64,000 nt of DNA from Lasiosphaeria ovina (taxonomy: Eukaryota > Ascomycota > Sordariomycetes > Sordariales > Lasiosphaeriaceae), in the NCBI GenBank assembly GCA_033439765.1, contig JAULSN010000002.1, positions 186,001-250,000 on the forward strand. The letters run 5' to 3'. Made by a program: the position numbers and the translations under genes. Below, one piece after another: positions 12,117 through 24,570 of the stretch. Each line of letters opens with the position of its first letter. Positions within the stretch are counted from its first letter, which is position 1. The notes under the pieces were generated by a model. That model saw nothing but the letters and a program-made list of their open reading frames with translations. It searched no databases and had not been told where the DNA came from.

Positions 12117-13597
12117 TCATAGTACGTTCGTCACAAACGATGTAATCACTGGCCAAAATGTGCTAGCAGGTTTAACCGGGATCAGCTTAAGACTTCACAT
12201 ATCGAGGAGGGTGAATCGAGAAAGGAGCCTACCCAATAGCTACTCCCGCAGTAATGGTGGCGGTAATTCCCAGAGCGGCACGCTTCCGGACCTTATCCTT
12301 CTTCAGTTCCGCGTCAGTTTTTACCTTCTTTGCCTGTCGGGGCTCTTCTGTGCTCTGGTCCTTGTCTTCACCCTCCTCGGCGATCTCGTTGGCTTTCCGC
12401 TTGTTCTTGTTGCTCGTACCTGCTGGAGTGGCATCCGGAGTCGGGACTGGATCTGCTAGTGCTTTGGTAGCTGCTTCGACCATGGCCTTGGCCTCGGCGA
12501 CAATCTTGGCAGAGTCCTCGGCAGAGGGTGGCTCCCCGAGAAGAGGAACCTCAACCTCTACTTTGGTGTGCTTCACCTCATCGCCGTGCTCGTCTAGCTT
12601 CACGTCTTCGTCGATCTGGACCTTGATCTTAGGCTCCTCTTCTACGGGCGCCAGGACGACCGCGGGCTCCTTCTCGACAGACTCAATCTTGATGTCGCCC
12701 TCGTCCGCCTGCTCTAGCTTAGTTACTGTGCTCGCAGGAAGAACCGGAACCGGGATCAAGGACGGAGTTTCTCCGTTGATGGACGGAGACGCCGATTCCT
12801 TGGCGCTGGTTAGTGGTGTTTCGGTTGTGATGGAGGACTGGGACGAGGCGACCCGTCGCTTCCGTGGGCTGGCGATGGCGCGCCGGCTGCTGCCCGTCGA
12901 CTTAGTCGGGCTAACCGAGCGGCGGCTTCGCCTGGAGGCGCTCGGCGTCGGAGCGGCGAGACCTGGCTGTGCGGCGAAGACATACTTGGGGGGCGGCGCA
13001 ATCTTCTTAGGCGGGCTGCTGTCGGCCGGGGGAGTGATGGTGATGTCGGACGGGTCGAGCAGCGCGCGGATCCACGGAACAATCTGGTATTCCTCAGCCA
13101 GGATCAGGGCCTGCTCTGGGGGGATCCAGACGTTGCCGGCGGTCTCGTCGCGGCTCGTCGTCGGGAGCGATTTCATGTATTTGCGCTCAGCCTCCTCTTC
13201 CTCTTGGGCCGCATACGGGAAGGTAGCCTTGAACATGCCGGTAGCGGAAACGAAGCCATCCTGGCTGCGGCGCATAAGGAAGTAGCTGGGCGGCGAAGAC
13301 TTGAAAATCCCCGACACGATACCCTTAGGCAACGGAGCTCGCAGGTGCGCGTAGTCGAAGGCGCCGAGAGCCGGCGAATCCGGTTCGAGGCCCGGCACAG
13401 ACGCGATCATACGCGGAGTGAGCTGAGTCTGTCCAAGCCGGCGACGAGCGGCAAGCTCGGCATCTACAAGAGAAGCGACAGGTCAGTGGCACGGTCGGGA
13501 TTGAGCGGCGAAGGGGGCGGCAAGAGTCCTTACGGGCGGGCACATCCTCAATCAGCAGAGGGTTGTGCTGAGCTGGAAGCGGTCTGTTAGGCGCCAT
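12117..13597 (-). CDS. bqt4: Bqt4-like inner nuclear membrane protein (KilA-N/APSES-type domain, C-terminal anchor)
   Basis: Exons 13597-13534, 13463-12233 and 12162-12117 give 446 residues. The last exon is only 46 nt and is easily missed. Without it the frame stops at a TAG that lies inside the donor GTAGGC; with it the C-terminus becomes a hydrophobic helix (GITATITAGVAIGTFWPV, then ITSFVTNVL) that ends the protein, as expected for a tail-anchored protein. Residues about 45-150 form a KilA-N/APSES-like fold (AHLRAPLPKGIVSGIF, SYFLMRRSQDGFVSATGMFKATFP, ETAGNVWIPPEQALILAEEY), the arrangement of fission yeast Bqt4, which anchors telomeres to the inner nuclear membrane and binds Bqt3, Rap1 and Lem2. 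The middle is low-complexity, acidic and Pro/Ser/Lys-rich, with a bipartite-NLS-like stretch (ASPRKRRVAS). Seen: domain plus tail anchor. Inferred: the telomere role. The alternative is another APSES-fold protein. Confidence 0.78.
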
Positions 13598-16071
13598 TGT
13601 TTATCGGACGGGCACAAGCGACTGGGTTCTGAATATTGCGAGAAGCGGATGGGGCTCCCGAGAAAGGCGGTGCACCACAGCTGATGAGAGTCGCGGCGTG
13701 AAAGAGAGTCGCGACGAGCGAAATCTTTGCGCGCGATTCGCAGGGGTCGTCTTTCGCAGGTGCCGCGAAAGGAAACCGCCGTCGGGATTGGATCAAAAGA
13801 GGTGCCCTCCACGTCGCTACAAGTCGATTAAGATGCCGAAAAAAAATTAATAGAACTTAAGACTGAAAAGAAAGACGTGCATGCAGCACTGGAATGGGTG
13901 GATAGTGCCAGTTTCGCGATGCGATCAAGAAGCTGGATTTCTTGAACGGTCGCGCAATCTGCAATCTGTCTCGGGGAACGAGCAATAGATTGGAAGAAAA
14001 GGCTGGGGGGTCTGGGGGAAGGAAGTACCAGCGTGGTCAGGCTCGCAGCGAGAGAGACGGTGCAGCTCTTTGCAAAGCACTGGGGAGGGACCTCAATAGC
14101 GCGCGACTCGGGCTCTGGGGAGGGTTTAGCGTGCGACCACGGACCACGGGCCGCCAGCGCACCTTCTTTTTGTGGGTGACGGATGACGGCCGGGGCGACA
14201 GAACCTTTGACAGGCGGCCACTTTGCCAAACGTCTTCATCCGCCCTGGGCCATTGGGTTCCCAGCTTCCCCACCAGCAAAATATCGGGTTGCAGGGCATA
14301 AGCGGAGAAGCAGGGGGCTCTCCCACTCAGGCGTCGCGCTTTCGTGGGGAGCTTGAACGCTCAACATCCGACGAATTGCATCCTCCCAAGTTGCGCGCAG
14401 GGCGAACCAGTCCGTCTCTCTTTCCTATTCGATGGATGGCACTCAATGCGCTGTTCAGGCGCTGGGCGGGGATGGAGGGATTGGAGTTCAAGGCTCAGGC
14501 TCAAAATAGGCAGGCAAGTACAAAGCAATTGCGCAATAAGGCTTCACGGATATTGTACCTCTCACTACTGTATCACCAGGGCCTGGATAGCGAATTTGTT
14601 CACGAGGCAAGCAGGTCAAGCTGTTATGATGCCTTGCTGTATGTCTCGTTGGCAGCTGGATCCGATTGCCATATGTGGGCCTTCGTAAGCTCATCGGCTC
14701 CGGGACAGTAGAGGCAAGTCAGTGGTTATTGAAACCTCCAAAATCTCCTTCCTTAACACTTCGGATAAAGCCTCACTTCCCTGAGGTTGAGGTTGAGATG
14801 GTATACAAAGTATTTTACCCCTGAATTGAAGAACTGCAAGCCAAAATCGGCAATTGGGCCAAGCCCCCGGGGTGTTTTGCGACCTTCCCCCAGACTTTTC
14901 GGAGAATCGCTCGTTCCGATCCCGACAACCCGCCAAGCTCGGGCCCCGTCACGAATGAGCGGTGAATGTGGGTCTAAAGATTGGGCCTCGAAGTCTTGGC
15001 CCGCCTTCAAACTTCAGACCCAGACCTGAGGCCAGTCCAGCAACCGCACATGAAATACTGACCGGATTCCTTGGAAAGGCCTGTGACTGGCTTGCAGGCC
15101 TTTGGGAATTGCGATTTCGATCAAGATGTGGGTTCGAAACACTCGAATTAGTATGGACGTGGAGTTTGACGGAATGCAGGATAATTTACTATCTTGACAT
15201 CAGCAAGTTTATGTGGGCAAGAGCTAGTGAAATAGCACCGCAACACCGAGGTGCGGGGGCGATTAGCACCCCCAAATCCGAATAAATTCAATATCAATTT
15301 CCATTGCCTTTTGGTGAACATTTGTCCAGAGCTTACCTGGATTGGCCAACATGAAAGATGGAACCCCGCCCCGCTGACCGCGTGGCATGATTAATATGCT
15401 GAAGGCCAACAGAGGTCGGCCTCCGTTTCGCACCTGGCCGTCGAAACTGCGGCGTCCAATAATACGTTTTATAGCAACCCGACAGCACGGCGGACCCCTA
15501 GGTTCCTAGCTCAGCGGTGTTTGATGGCCGGCCTTGTCGGCCTGGAAAGACACCCACCTCAACGTTGTCGGTGGCATTGGCATTTCGTAGGGAATGGAGT
15601 GGAAGTGCCGCCAGTGTCCACCGGGCCATTCCAGCTAGGACAAGACCAACAGCACTAAACGATTGCGAGCGGCGTCAGTCTGTGTTCCAGAAGCCGCGGT
15701 GGTCCAATGATGCACGATTCAAGACGCCGAGTCGCAGAGCGGGCGGCCAGCGAGCTCCACAAAGGGGGGGCGGGACCTGAGGTTGACCAAAGGGACCAAA
15801 GAGAGCTGGCGAGCCCCTCCATTCCCATGCCGCCCCTCACTGGGATGGGTGCGTCAAGGCCAAATAAATAACCCAGGAACTCCCATCGCCGTGCCCTGCC
15901 CTGCCTGCCCCCTCCGAGTCCCTTGACCTGCGAGTGAAGCCGAACGCATTGCCAACTTCCGTGCCTGAATTGTTTTCCCAGGCGCACAAACACGACCACG
16001 AGCAAACCTAGCTGCGACACCTCCCAAAACTCACCCATCGGTAGCTCGTCAGCTTCCATCAATCGCCTGCC
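13598..16071. other. Divergent intergenic region
   Basis: 2.5 kb between the divergently transcribed Bqt4-like and RhoGDI genes. Open frames of 80-160 codons occur on both strands (for example 14223-14711) but show no family features or consistent splicing. No repeat or RNA gene recognised. The right 250 bp is pyrimidine-rich and fits a RhoGDI promoter/5' UTR. Confidence 0.6.
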
Positions 16072-17706
16072 ATGGCCTCCCAAGACGATGATCTGATGCC
16101 CGAGAACGACTCGGGCTACAAGATCTCGCAGCCCAAACAGAGCTTGGCCCAGTACCAGCAAATGGGTAAGTCGACCGGACTGTGATTGCTATTGCGCTGC
16201 GCTGTAATTCTTTCCCATCTTTCTTTGGCTGTATGACATTTTGTTGCTGCGGCCGGTCACGCGAGGAGAGCGAGGTCGGGGAAGGCGATGGATTCATCAA
16301 ACAGCCAAACGCGCCACGCGCCCAAAGCAAGTGCTCCATCATCCGCCCAAGACGTTACGGAAGCTTGAAAGACCGTTTCAAAGTTTGACGGCTCTTTTAA
16401 AAACCGAGCATTGCACTATTCACAAAGCCCCTCCATTGCTCCTGCAAGCAACGCGCTTGGTTTCTTCTCCTAGAGGTCCCTCAACCATTGCGCCCAGCGT
16501 CGTCGTCCAGTCGCTACCATCTATACTCTTCAGCGTCAATCTCCGACAACGAATAATACCTAACCCTCTCGACGGCCCCCTCTTCTCTCACCCCAGCCTG
16601 CGCCCCTCCGCGCACGCGCTACGCGTCCGTACATACAGCTCGTCGCATCTGCCCCTCGAACCTCGAGCATAGTTGCTCGCTCTCCAGCGTCGATGACGGT
16701 TGGTCCGTCCACTAGGATCCGCGTCAGTTCGTCGCGCCTGAAGCCGCCGATATGCAAGCTCCCAAGACTTCGCGCCCTCAAGTGACGTTTGCGGACCTGG
16801 ACCCGGCCCAATTGGGTCCCCCAACAAGTTCTGGAAGGCCATCTGGTGCGCTGTTGAGGGCATTGAGTGACAACCCTAGCGGCCTGGAGCAGGGCACTCC
16901 GTTGCGACCACGTCGGAGATGCCGCTCCCCCTACCCACGCTCCCTATCCTCGTGTGATCTAGATTTCCAGGAAACCGGTCGTGCGGGCTCGCCGCTTTCC
17001 CCTGCCTTTGGACGCCCTGAAATGACATTACCCAGTCTTCCCATCACTAACAGAAACGTCAAACCAGATGCTGGCGATGAGTCCCTGCAGCGGTACAAGG
17101 AGTCCCTCGGCCTCGGCGGCGGGGCGGATCTTTCCGACCCCAACGACCCCCGCGTCTGCATCATCCAGTCGCTGTCCATGGAGGCCGAAGGGCGGGACCC
17201 CATAGTCATTGATCTCTCGGTCGAGGGCAGCGAGAAGGAGCTGGTCAACAACCCGTTCACTATCAAGGAGGGCGCCAAGTTCACCATGACGGCCAACTTC
17301 AAGGTCCAGCACGAGATTCTGAGCGGCCTCCACTACGTCCAGACCGTCAAGCGCAAGGGCATCAGGCTCAGCAAGACCAGCGAGATGATTGTAAGCATTT
17401 TGTCGTGCCCCCGAGACAAGCATTTTGCTGACACCGTGGTCTACAGGGCAGCTACCCTCCCAACACTGAGAAGAACCCGATCTACACCAAGAAGTGTACG
17501 TTTTCTTTGCGTAACCCCTGCAGTGTCTCTCGTATGTGGCACCGGCTAACATGAGCAACTCTTTAGTCGCCGAGGAGGAGGCGCCGTCCGGCATGCTGAT
17601 GAATGCCCACCGAGGCACCTATCATGCCACGTCGAGTTTTGTCGACGACGACAAGAAGACGCACCTCCAGTTCGAGTGGGACTTCAAGATCGCCAAGGAC
17701 TGGTGA
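16072..17706 (+). CDS. rdi1: Rho GDP-dissociation inhibitor
   Basis: Exons 16072-16165, 17068-17390, 17447-17495 and 17567-17706 give 201 residues, the usual RhoGDI length. The N-terminal arm (SGYKISQPKQSLAQYQQMDAGDESL, split by intron one) binds the switch regions of Rho proteins. RYKESLGL and DPNDPRVCIIQSLSMEAEGR open the immunoglobulin-like beta-sandwich. FTIKEGAKFTMTANFKVQHEILSGLHYVQTVKRKGI, GSYPPN and HRGTYHATSSFVDDDKKTHLQFEWDFKIAKDW are the signature strands forming the geranylgeranyl pocket. RhoGDI extracts GDP-bound prenylated Rho/Cdc42/Rac from membranes and keeps them in the cytosol; a Rho-GEF (Bud3-like) lies farther along this window, though not linked to it. Intron one is unusually long (902 nt) and contains an ATG-initiated frame (16752) that runs directly in frame into exon 2; see findings. 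Confidence 0.93.
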
Positions 17707-18710
17707 TTCCACCTCTTATCTTGACGACGCCTGTCTCTCTGTATCCAGTCCTGCAGTCGACAAATCTCCTTTTCCCATATTTTTCGCTTGGGGTCAAAAA
17801 GGTCATTTAAACAAAAAGGATAAAAGGGATATTTCGATATCGGATTCGGGGTCAGCTAGAAGAGCCGGTTTGGCCTCCCAAAAAGAAGAAGAAAAAAGAG
17901 GCACAACCGGGACGAGAAGGGGGAAGCACGCGCACACACGAAAACAGATGGATATCTTATCTCTTCCAGAAAGGGAAAACCAGCCCGGCGGCTTGTCGAC
18001 TTTTTGTTACACCTCCCCCTTCCCTCTTTTTTCTCTCTCCCATTCTCCTTCCATGGGCGAGTGGGATGGAAACTAACGGCGGAGGGCGAGGATCGGCCGC
18101 CGACCTTGCACCCCTAAACACACATAAATACCCCCTGTTCTGCCCATAATGAAACACAAACAAAACTACGATATTCTGGAGTGATACAGTGGTTTTTTTT
18201 GCAATTTGCCCTTGCTTTTAGTTTAGTACTGCCTGCGAGCGAGAAGAGGTGTGACGGGTTGTGTTTTGGTTTGTCCTTTTGCTAGCAATAATATGAGAAC
18301 CAAAATGGCCACGGTCGATCAGCATGAGCAAGCAATGTCGTTTCTTTCTTCTTTATTCCTTTCCAAGTCTTTCACTGTCCGTACGCTTGCTCTATGGAGT
18401 AGACAATAGACAGCTTTCGCTTGACAAAATGACAATACATATTGTAACAGAAGATGCAATTTTGCAATACCGCGTGCCGTAAGGAGGACTTTATTAGGCA
18501 GATGACGTTCCTAATAGAACCGCCGCCAACCAACCAGTAAGCCCATCTGCACCATAGTCAAACAAGACGCTCTTGGGAATATCTGTTTTGGCTGTGAAAA
18601 GGATATTTTACTCTTGTGCTTCTTTCGGTTAGGCACGTGAGACCGAGGGAATCGCCAAGTGATCCCAGTCTTCGCCAAAAGTAGATATTTTCCTCATCTG
18701 GGCTCTGGGT
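17707..18710. other. Convergent intergenic region
   Basis: 3' flanks of RhoGDI (+) and Ppg1 (-). AT-rich, with no coding signal seen. Confidence 0.7.
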
Positions 18711-20000
18711 TTAGAGGAAGTAGTCCGGAAGGACACCGCCGTCGGCTGTCTTATCCCCGCCGGGCTGCGCATCCTTGTGCAGGTCGTTTTCCGGCGCCGC
18801 CGCAAATACGTTAAAGAAGCGCTCGCCCGTGTCGCTGACCTCGAGGACGCTTGCCATGTTGCCGCACCTGTAGCAGTAGTTGGGGGCGCTCCACACGGTG
18901 CTCAGCCGGTCCTCGTAGAGCACCTGGAACCCTTCCTGGCACAACTGATGTGCCCGCAGAATGTGGTTCATGTTATTGACCGCCAGGAACTTTTTGACTA
19001 CCTGTGCGCCGAATGTGTAGCCGGCACCCCGCGGCGAGAGACTAAACTCGTCGCGCTCCGGGTCTGGGTCAGACCACACCAAATCCGCCATGGGCCCTTC
19101 GTGGGGGATCTCCCGGAAGCGGTCGATAATTTTGATTTGATCGATAGAGTGGATGGAAGGGGAAAGGCCTGAACGAAAAGAATGTACTCTTAGCAAACAG
19201 TTCTCGAGGCGGACGAGGAGATAGAAACTTGAGAGGGGACAGCGGCAGCGCTACGAACCTCCATGAACACAAAATATCTGGTCGTTGATGACCACACTCA
19301 GAGTAAGATAGTCGAACATGTCGGTGAAGTAGTGCCAGACATTAGCGTTGCCGTACTTGCGCGAACATTCGGTGTAAAAGCCGTATGACTGGGTCACGCC
19401 CCTCGACTCGTGGTTGCCTCGTATTAAATGGACGCGGTTTGGGTATCTTAGTTTTAAACAGACAAGAAGGGAAATCGTTTCTACGCTGAACATGCCGCGG
19501 TCGACATAGTCGCCTGTAAGGGAGAGGGGGTGGTGCCCAGTCAGCAAAACGCACAATTCTGTCTCGCTCCCGCCCTCGGCCTCTCCCCTTGCATGGCATT
19601 GCGAACCTACCGAGAAAGAGATAGTTTGTGTCTGGACACCAACCTCCAATCTTGAATATCTCTATCAAGTCGAAGAATTGGCCGTGGATGTCACCGACAA
19701 CGGTCACGGGGGCCTTGACGTGGACGACATTGCTCTCGCGCATGAGCAGTTCCTTCGTCTTTGCGCATATTGCCTCGATAACAGACTCGGCCAGCAATTC
19801 CTTCTTGTATAGGCGCGAGATGCACTCATCGAGGTCTACGGACGCTGCGGAGGGTAGATTCACTCGTCAGCGTCTTGGGCCCGGAACGGCTTTTCCAGGC
19901 GAGGCGGGGTATATCTAGCCCAAGCTCGCCCTCGGGGACGCTGGGCAACGGAACTGCGACTGCGACGAGATGCAACTAACTCACAAGGGAGGCCGGGCAT
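18711..20000 (-). CDS. ppg1: PP2A-family serine/threonine phosphatase catalytic subunit Ppg1
   Basis: Exons 20000-19985 (only 16 nt), 19844-19611, 19513-19259 and 19168-18711 give 320 residues. The tiny first exon encodes MPGLP plus one base, spliced at GTGAGT to give a start [20 protein letters not shown]. The frame upstream of exon two otherwise has no ATG. Metal-site motifs are all present: [19 protein letters not shown] (split by intron two), LIRGNHESR, the catalytic HGGLSP (split by intron three) and [11 protein letters not shown]. The protein ends in the PP2A-type methylation tail DYFL. Within the PP2A group, [15 protein letters not shown] and [14 protein letters not shown] favour Ppg1 over PP2A, PP4 or Sit4/PP6. 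In yeast Ppg1 works with the Far complex in glycogen and mitophagy control; in filamentous fungi it affects growth and development (family knowledge). Confidence 0.9.
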
Positions 20001-22216
20001 CTTGGGCCCAGGTCTATGGAAGAATAAGGGAGATATAAGGCGGGTTGAACGAGGGTGGGTGCGGCGATCACGGGGTCCGACAACGTTGGCTTCTCCCAGC
20101 TCGAGCGATGTCAACGGTGGTGGTTGAAAGGATGCGACTCAACATATTCGGAAAGCTGGATGCGTCACATCGAAGAGAAAAAGGCCGATCAGGATTCTGC
20201 TACGGTCAAAACATACGACTGCAAAAGTGCCAGTTGTGCCCAGGGTCCCGCGATATCGTATTGTGAGGTTTGCTGGACTCTGGGAGGGGGCGAAGGCGAT
20301 GACGAGTGATGCCTGGGGTATTTTTTCCTCCTTGAGACTCGGCGCGTAGCTGTGTCTTCGAGCTCTGACAAATGGGCTCTGATGGCGACGCGCCGTGCTG
20401 ATTGTCATTGGACGACGGAGCGGGCAGCCCCACTGGCTGGGCCTTATCGATAACAAACTCCGTTATCCTAATTCCTCGCCGCACTTGTCGGATCCACGTG
20501 CTCTCGGTGCCCCTCAGGACTGCTTTGCATTCAAAAGCCAGAGCCCTCCCGCCCGCACCTGGGCCATTCTGCTCCCTCCTTCATCCTTCCCTTGTTTCTC
20601 GCCACTTTTGTTGCTGTTGCTTGCAGAAGCCTGCGACAACTAGTTGTCGACCCTTTCTTTTGACACGAGACTGGGACTCGCGGCGTTTCCCGCAAAATGC
20701 CTCCAAATTTTGACGGCATCTGTTGCCTTTTTCTCCCATCGCTGCCCAAGGTTCTTCCGGCCAGAAACAACGCTCTTTCCTGAACCGGTGGTGCCATGAC
20801 GGCATTTGCCCTGGAAGAAGACACTGAGGTCCATTTCATTTCTGCTCGTGCTTCTGCCTGCCTCTTCGTTCACGAACATCAACCCATCCCAAGCCTCTTT
20901 TCGTCTCCATCTGGACCCTTCGTCCTGTCCCTCGACCTGCCTTCTGCCCCTTCACGAACGTTTGGTGGACAGGTTTTCTCGCAAGGGGTTTCGCTCTACC
21001 GTTCCCCACAAGCATTTTATTCCTCGCGGTCGTTTCAAGGCTGCTCGAGGTTTTCCGTCAAACTAGACTTCAGTTGCTTCCGTATCCAATATTGAGATGA
21101 CCTCAGGTCCCTATCCGGCATATATGAGCCCAGCCCATGGGGCCTTTTCTTAGCTGTCGCTGTCTTTATCTTGCCATGTTAGCAGTGAACATGGATCGAT
21201 CACGGTCACACCCGTCGTAATCGTTGTCGATTAGCCATATCTGGCCACCTTCGGCTCGAGGTGCTTCAGCCAGAAGGTCTTGTTAAAACCATATATGGTC
21301 AAGGTATGGTATGGATATTGAATACAAGTATCCGTAACAGTGACGGCACCTCGGGCGACGGGTTCCCACCTTCAAGGGGCATTGCCACCCAGCTTGGCAG
21401 GGAGTGTCACTGGGCTGGCTCTGCTTTGGCCGCTTTCACGTGACCTATGCGTGTCAGCCCCCGCCTGAGCGGTGACACCTGGCATGCCCCTGCGCCCGCG
21501 CCCGCGCAACCCTTCAACCCCAGAATTCTAGGATTCGCAGCCGAGCCGCCAGATCATTCAAGACGACATCCGCTTGAATCCACCCGAGCCTGCGCGCACC
21601 TGCTACTCCGGGCTGGGAGCCTTTCCACATATTTGCGAGTATTCTTGATGTCGCGATATCGTCGCCCGCTTACAGGACTAGCGGTGGAGGAACCCGAGCA
21701 CGACCGGGCGGCTGAGACTCAGAGGCCTCAGTCAGCAGCGCATTCGCATTCGGCCAATTCATCCATCCTGCAAATACGACGATTGCGGTCCGCCACAAGG
21801 CTGCGATCCGCCTTTTGGTGATCGCGTCGGGAGTGCTGATTTTATTTTTGTCGCTTTTTGCTTCTTCTTTGCGCTGAAACACACACGTCGCGCCGTCGTG
21901 GGCTTTCGGCTGCCGGTGCTCTAGAAAGCCGGTCGCTCTCTGTGCGTTCGCCTCACCGCTTCTGGGCCAATACCGTACCGCAGCAGGGCGCTCAGCAGCA
22001 CCTCAGCTCAACTCACGCGCCGCCGTCCGGGAGACGATCCACCCCACCACCCCTTATTCGCATCCCTTTCACCCCAGCTTTCAAGTCCAGGGCTTCTATT
22101 TCATTGCTCATTCCCGTGCCGTTCTCCATTTTGCATTATAGTCCGCGGTCCACTCTCCGTCTCCCGCCTCGAGGCCCTCGTTTGTGGCCCGGGTCGTGGC
22201 ACCACCCGCTGCAGCC
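20001..22216. other. Divergent intergenic region
   Basis: 2.2 kb between Ppg1 (-) and the CCHC protein gene (+). Two overlapping frames at 20796-21095 look signal-peptide-like at the start, but neither has a supported splice structure or family match. Pyrimidine-rich sequence toward 22200 fits a 5' UTR. Confidence 0.55.
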
Positions 22217-24570
22217 ATGACGCACCCAGCCCCTGGCAAGTCGGCCGAGCAACAGGAGCCAGTATGTTACAACTGCGGTACAAGAGGTCACTGGATGCCC
22301 GCTTGCCCAGAGCCAACTCGGGCCATTCCTGCGTAAGTTTCCCCTGTTCATTCGTCCAAGTACTTGTGCTTGCTTCCCTGCCAATGGTAGGTTTGTTGCT
22401 CCACTTGCCGACTAACACGCTGTCCAGTGGTCTCACGCGGTGGAAATCCCAGCATCAAGACAGCGCACCATCGCCGTCTGATCGCAATAGCTCACCTCGG
22501 GATAAAAAGGGAGGGGCTGTTGTTACGCGGTATCAGCCACCCGCCAGTCAACCCTCTTCTTCCCTCGCTAGGTACGGCCACCCACCCGGTCTGCCGCTTC
22601 CACCGCCTCCGCTTCTACCGCCTCCGCCTCAAGCGCCTCCCCTTCAGGCGCCTTCCCCCCAGGCATACTCGCAGCCAATATATCCGCCACCTCCGTCTTA
22701 TGCTGGAGGCTATCCTCACCCTCCGCCGCCGCCGCCGCAGTACGGCCAATACACTCCATCTGATGCGCCGTATCCTCCGCATCCGCCGCCCCAGTATGGC
22801 CAGCAACCTCCCTATGGGCCGCCTCAATATCCTCCGTCGTACCCGCCGCCGCCGACATACTACTCAAATACTCTTCCCCCTCCACCCCCTCCGCATTCAT
22901 TCCCCCATGGAGCTTACCCACAACTATACGTGCCGCCGCCTGGCCCCCCTCCTGCACCGCCCGCTTATCATCCCCATTTCGCCGCGGGGCCTCCTCCGCC
23001 GCCGCTGGAGTACCATTATTCCCCGGGCCAACCGCCGCCGTATGGTGCTGTCCCTCCTCCGCCAGCCCATTACCCTCCCACTCCTGGATGGAACCAACCG
23101 CCATATGGCCCCCCTCCCCAGCTTCCACCCGCTCCAAGCCAGGCAATGTCGAACGGCCACCGGGGGAAACGTGATAAGCATCAGGGATCTAAGCGTTCGC
23201 ACCAGAACAAAGATAGATATCGCCCTGGGAATGACAAGGGCACCAAGAACAGCCCTCGTGTCGAACGAAAACCAGATCGTCGGGCTGTCCGAGACGAGCA
23301 GTCTTCCAAGGGCAAAGATGGCCAGCCTTCAGTCTCTCGCCCAAAAGATGATGAAGAGGACAAGGAGGAAGACGGCGAATGGGATCCCACATCCGCTGCT
23401 GATTTGGAGAAAATATTCCCCGAGATTGAGCCAACGAGGGCGGCTGATCCTGTTGGGATCCCTCTTGCTTATGTCTACAACGAGGAGCCTACGATCCCGC
23501 CAAAATTCGATGCCAAGTGCATCAAGTCCGACTTTTTCGACGAAGAGAGCCGAGAGGTTTTTGGAGCATCTATTCGCGAGACCCGTTCTTGGCCCATTGT
23601 CAAGAGGGACCCAGTCTTCAGGAAATATCCAGGCATGACGCTGTATTACTTTCCAGCACAGCCACACGGATATTGGCTATATGAGCGTCCTATCCCGCCT
23701 TCCCCATCGGCCGCGATTAAAATGCCGCCCAAGTATCGAATCGATCGGAATGCCCGCAAAGCAACACCCGAACGAGAACAGGGATTGACAGTCAGGACTC
23801 CGGTTAGCGGGACTGATGGACATGTTAGTCGTCCACCTTTGGATGGCTACCAGTCCCGAGACTCGCCCTCGTATCGCTACAGCAGAGATGGCGGGGATAG
23901 CGGTCGATTCAAGAAACGGTCCCTCGATGATCCCTCCGACTTCCGCGATCGAGATGATCACGATACCAAACGAGCCAGGATGTCTGGGTCTCGTTACGAG
24001 ACATCCCGCAACGACCGCCATGAAGTCGTCTCATCTGCGGATAGGGTAACGCCAAACGGCAGGACTTATCTCAACGGCAATCTATGGTCACCACAGGAAG
24101 GCGAAAGCGCCGCTAGGGCTCCGAACGACCATCAGTTTCTGGATGTGCCGCTGGACACTATTTCCCCATCATCCAGAGAAGACCGCGTGCCTTACTCTAA
24201 AATGAGACACGACAGTGGCTATCATAGTGGACAGTCACAAGACATGGCCCCTCGGTCGCACCGTAATGCCGACCAAGGTCGCCAACAACCGAAGCGGTCA
24301 TATCAGAAACCCAGGTCACCATCTCGGAGCCGCAGTCGCAGTCGCAGTCGAGTTTCTACAGACAGTAGTAGTCGCGCCCGGAGCGAGTCACCCCTGACGG
24401 CAATGGAAGCCGAGATTCTTGGCCTCGACGACGAGCCGAGCGATCCAAAGCCAAAGGTAGCTATAAAGAAGCCAATTCGGCGCGTGAAAGTTGCAGCGGC
24501 ATTCAGGTATACATTCCCCAATTCCATTTAAGATTACATGTTCTAACAAGGTCGCAGCCGTCGCTGGTAG
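22217..24570 (+). CDS. CCHC zinc-knuckle, proline-rich, RS-tailed RNA-binding-type protein
   Basis: Exons 22217-22332, 22428-24506 and 24558-24570 give 735 residues. One CCHC knuckle sits at residues 17-30 (CYNCGTRGHWMPAC). It is followed by a long Pro/Tyr/Gln-rich low-complexity region (about 75-300, with many PPPPP and QYGQ-type runs), a basic Lys/Arg stretch, and a conserved globular-looking block (EWDPTSAADLEKIFPEIEP ... FDEESREVFGASIRETRSWP) near residues 370-450. An Arg/Ser-rich tail (SRSRSRSRSRV) comes last. This is a conserved fungal zinc-knuckle protein of unknown role; single knuckle plus RS tail suggests RNA processing (inference). Intron one has a textbook ACTAACA branch site, and the last intron (24507-24557, branch TCTAAC) adds the end SRRW; if unspliced, the frame stops at 24531. 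Confidence 0.8.

Noticed and set aside
12254..13285. 343-codon plus-strand ORF opposite the Bqt4-like gene
   Set aside because: Antisense of a low-complexity coding region; the minus strand has domain, splice sites and anchor.
14223..14711. 162-codon plus-strand ORF between Bqt4 and RhoGDI
   Set aside because: No motifs, overlapped by equally long frames in other phases, non-ATG-like context; judged chance.
20796..21095. Two overlapping small ORFs with hydrophobic starts (possible secreted peptide)
   Set aside because: Composition follows the pyrimidine-rich promoter region; no Cys pattern, no splice support.
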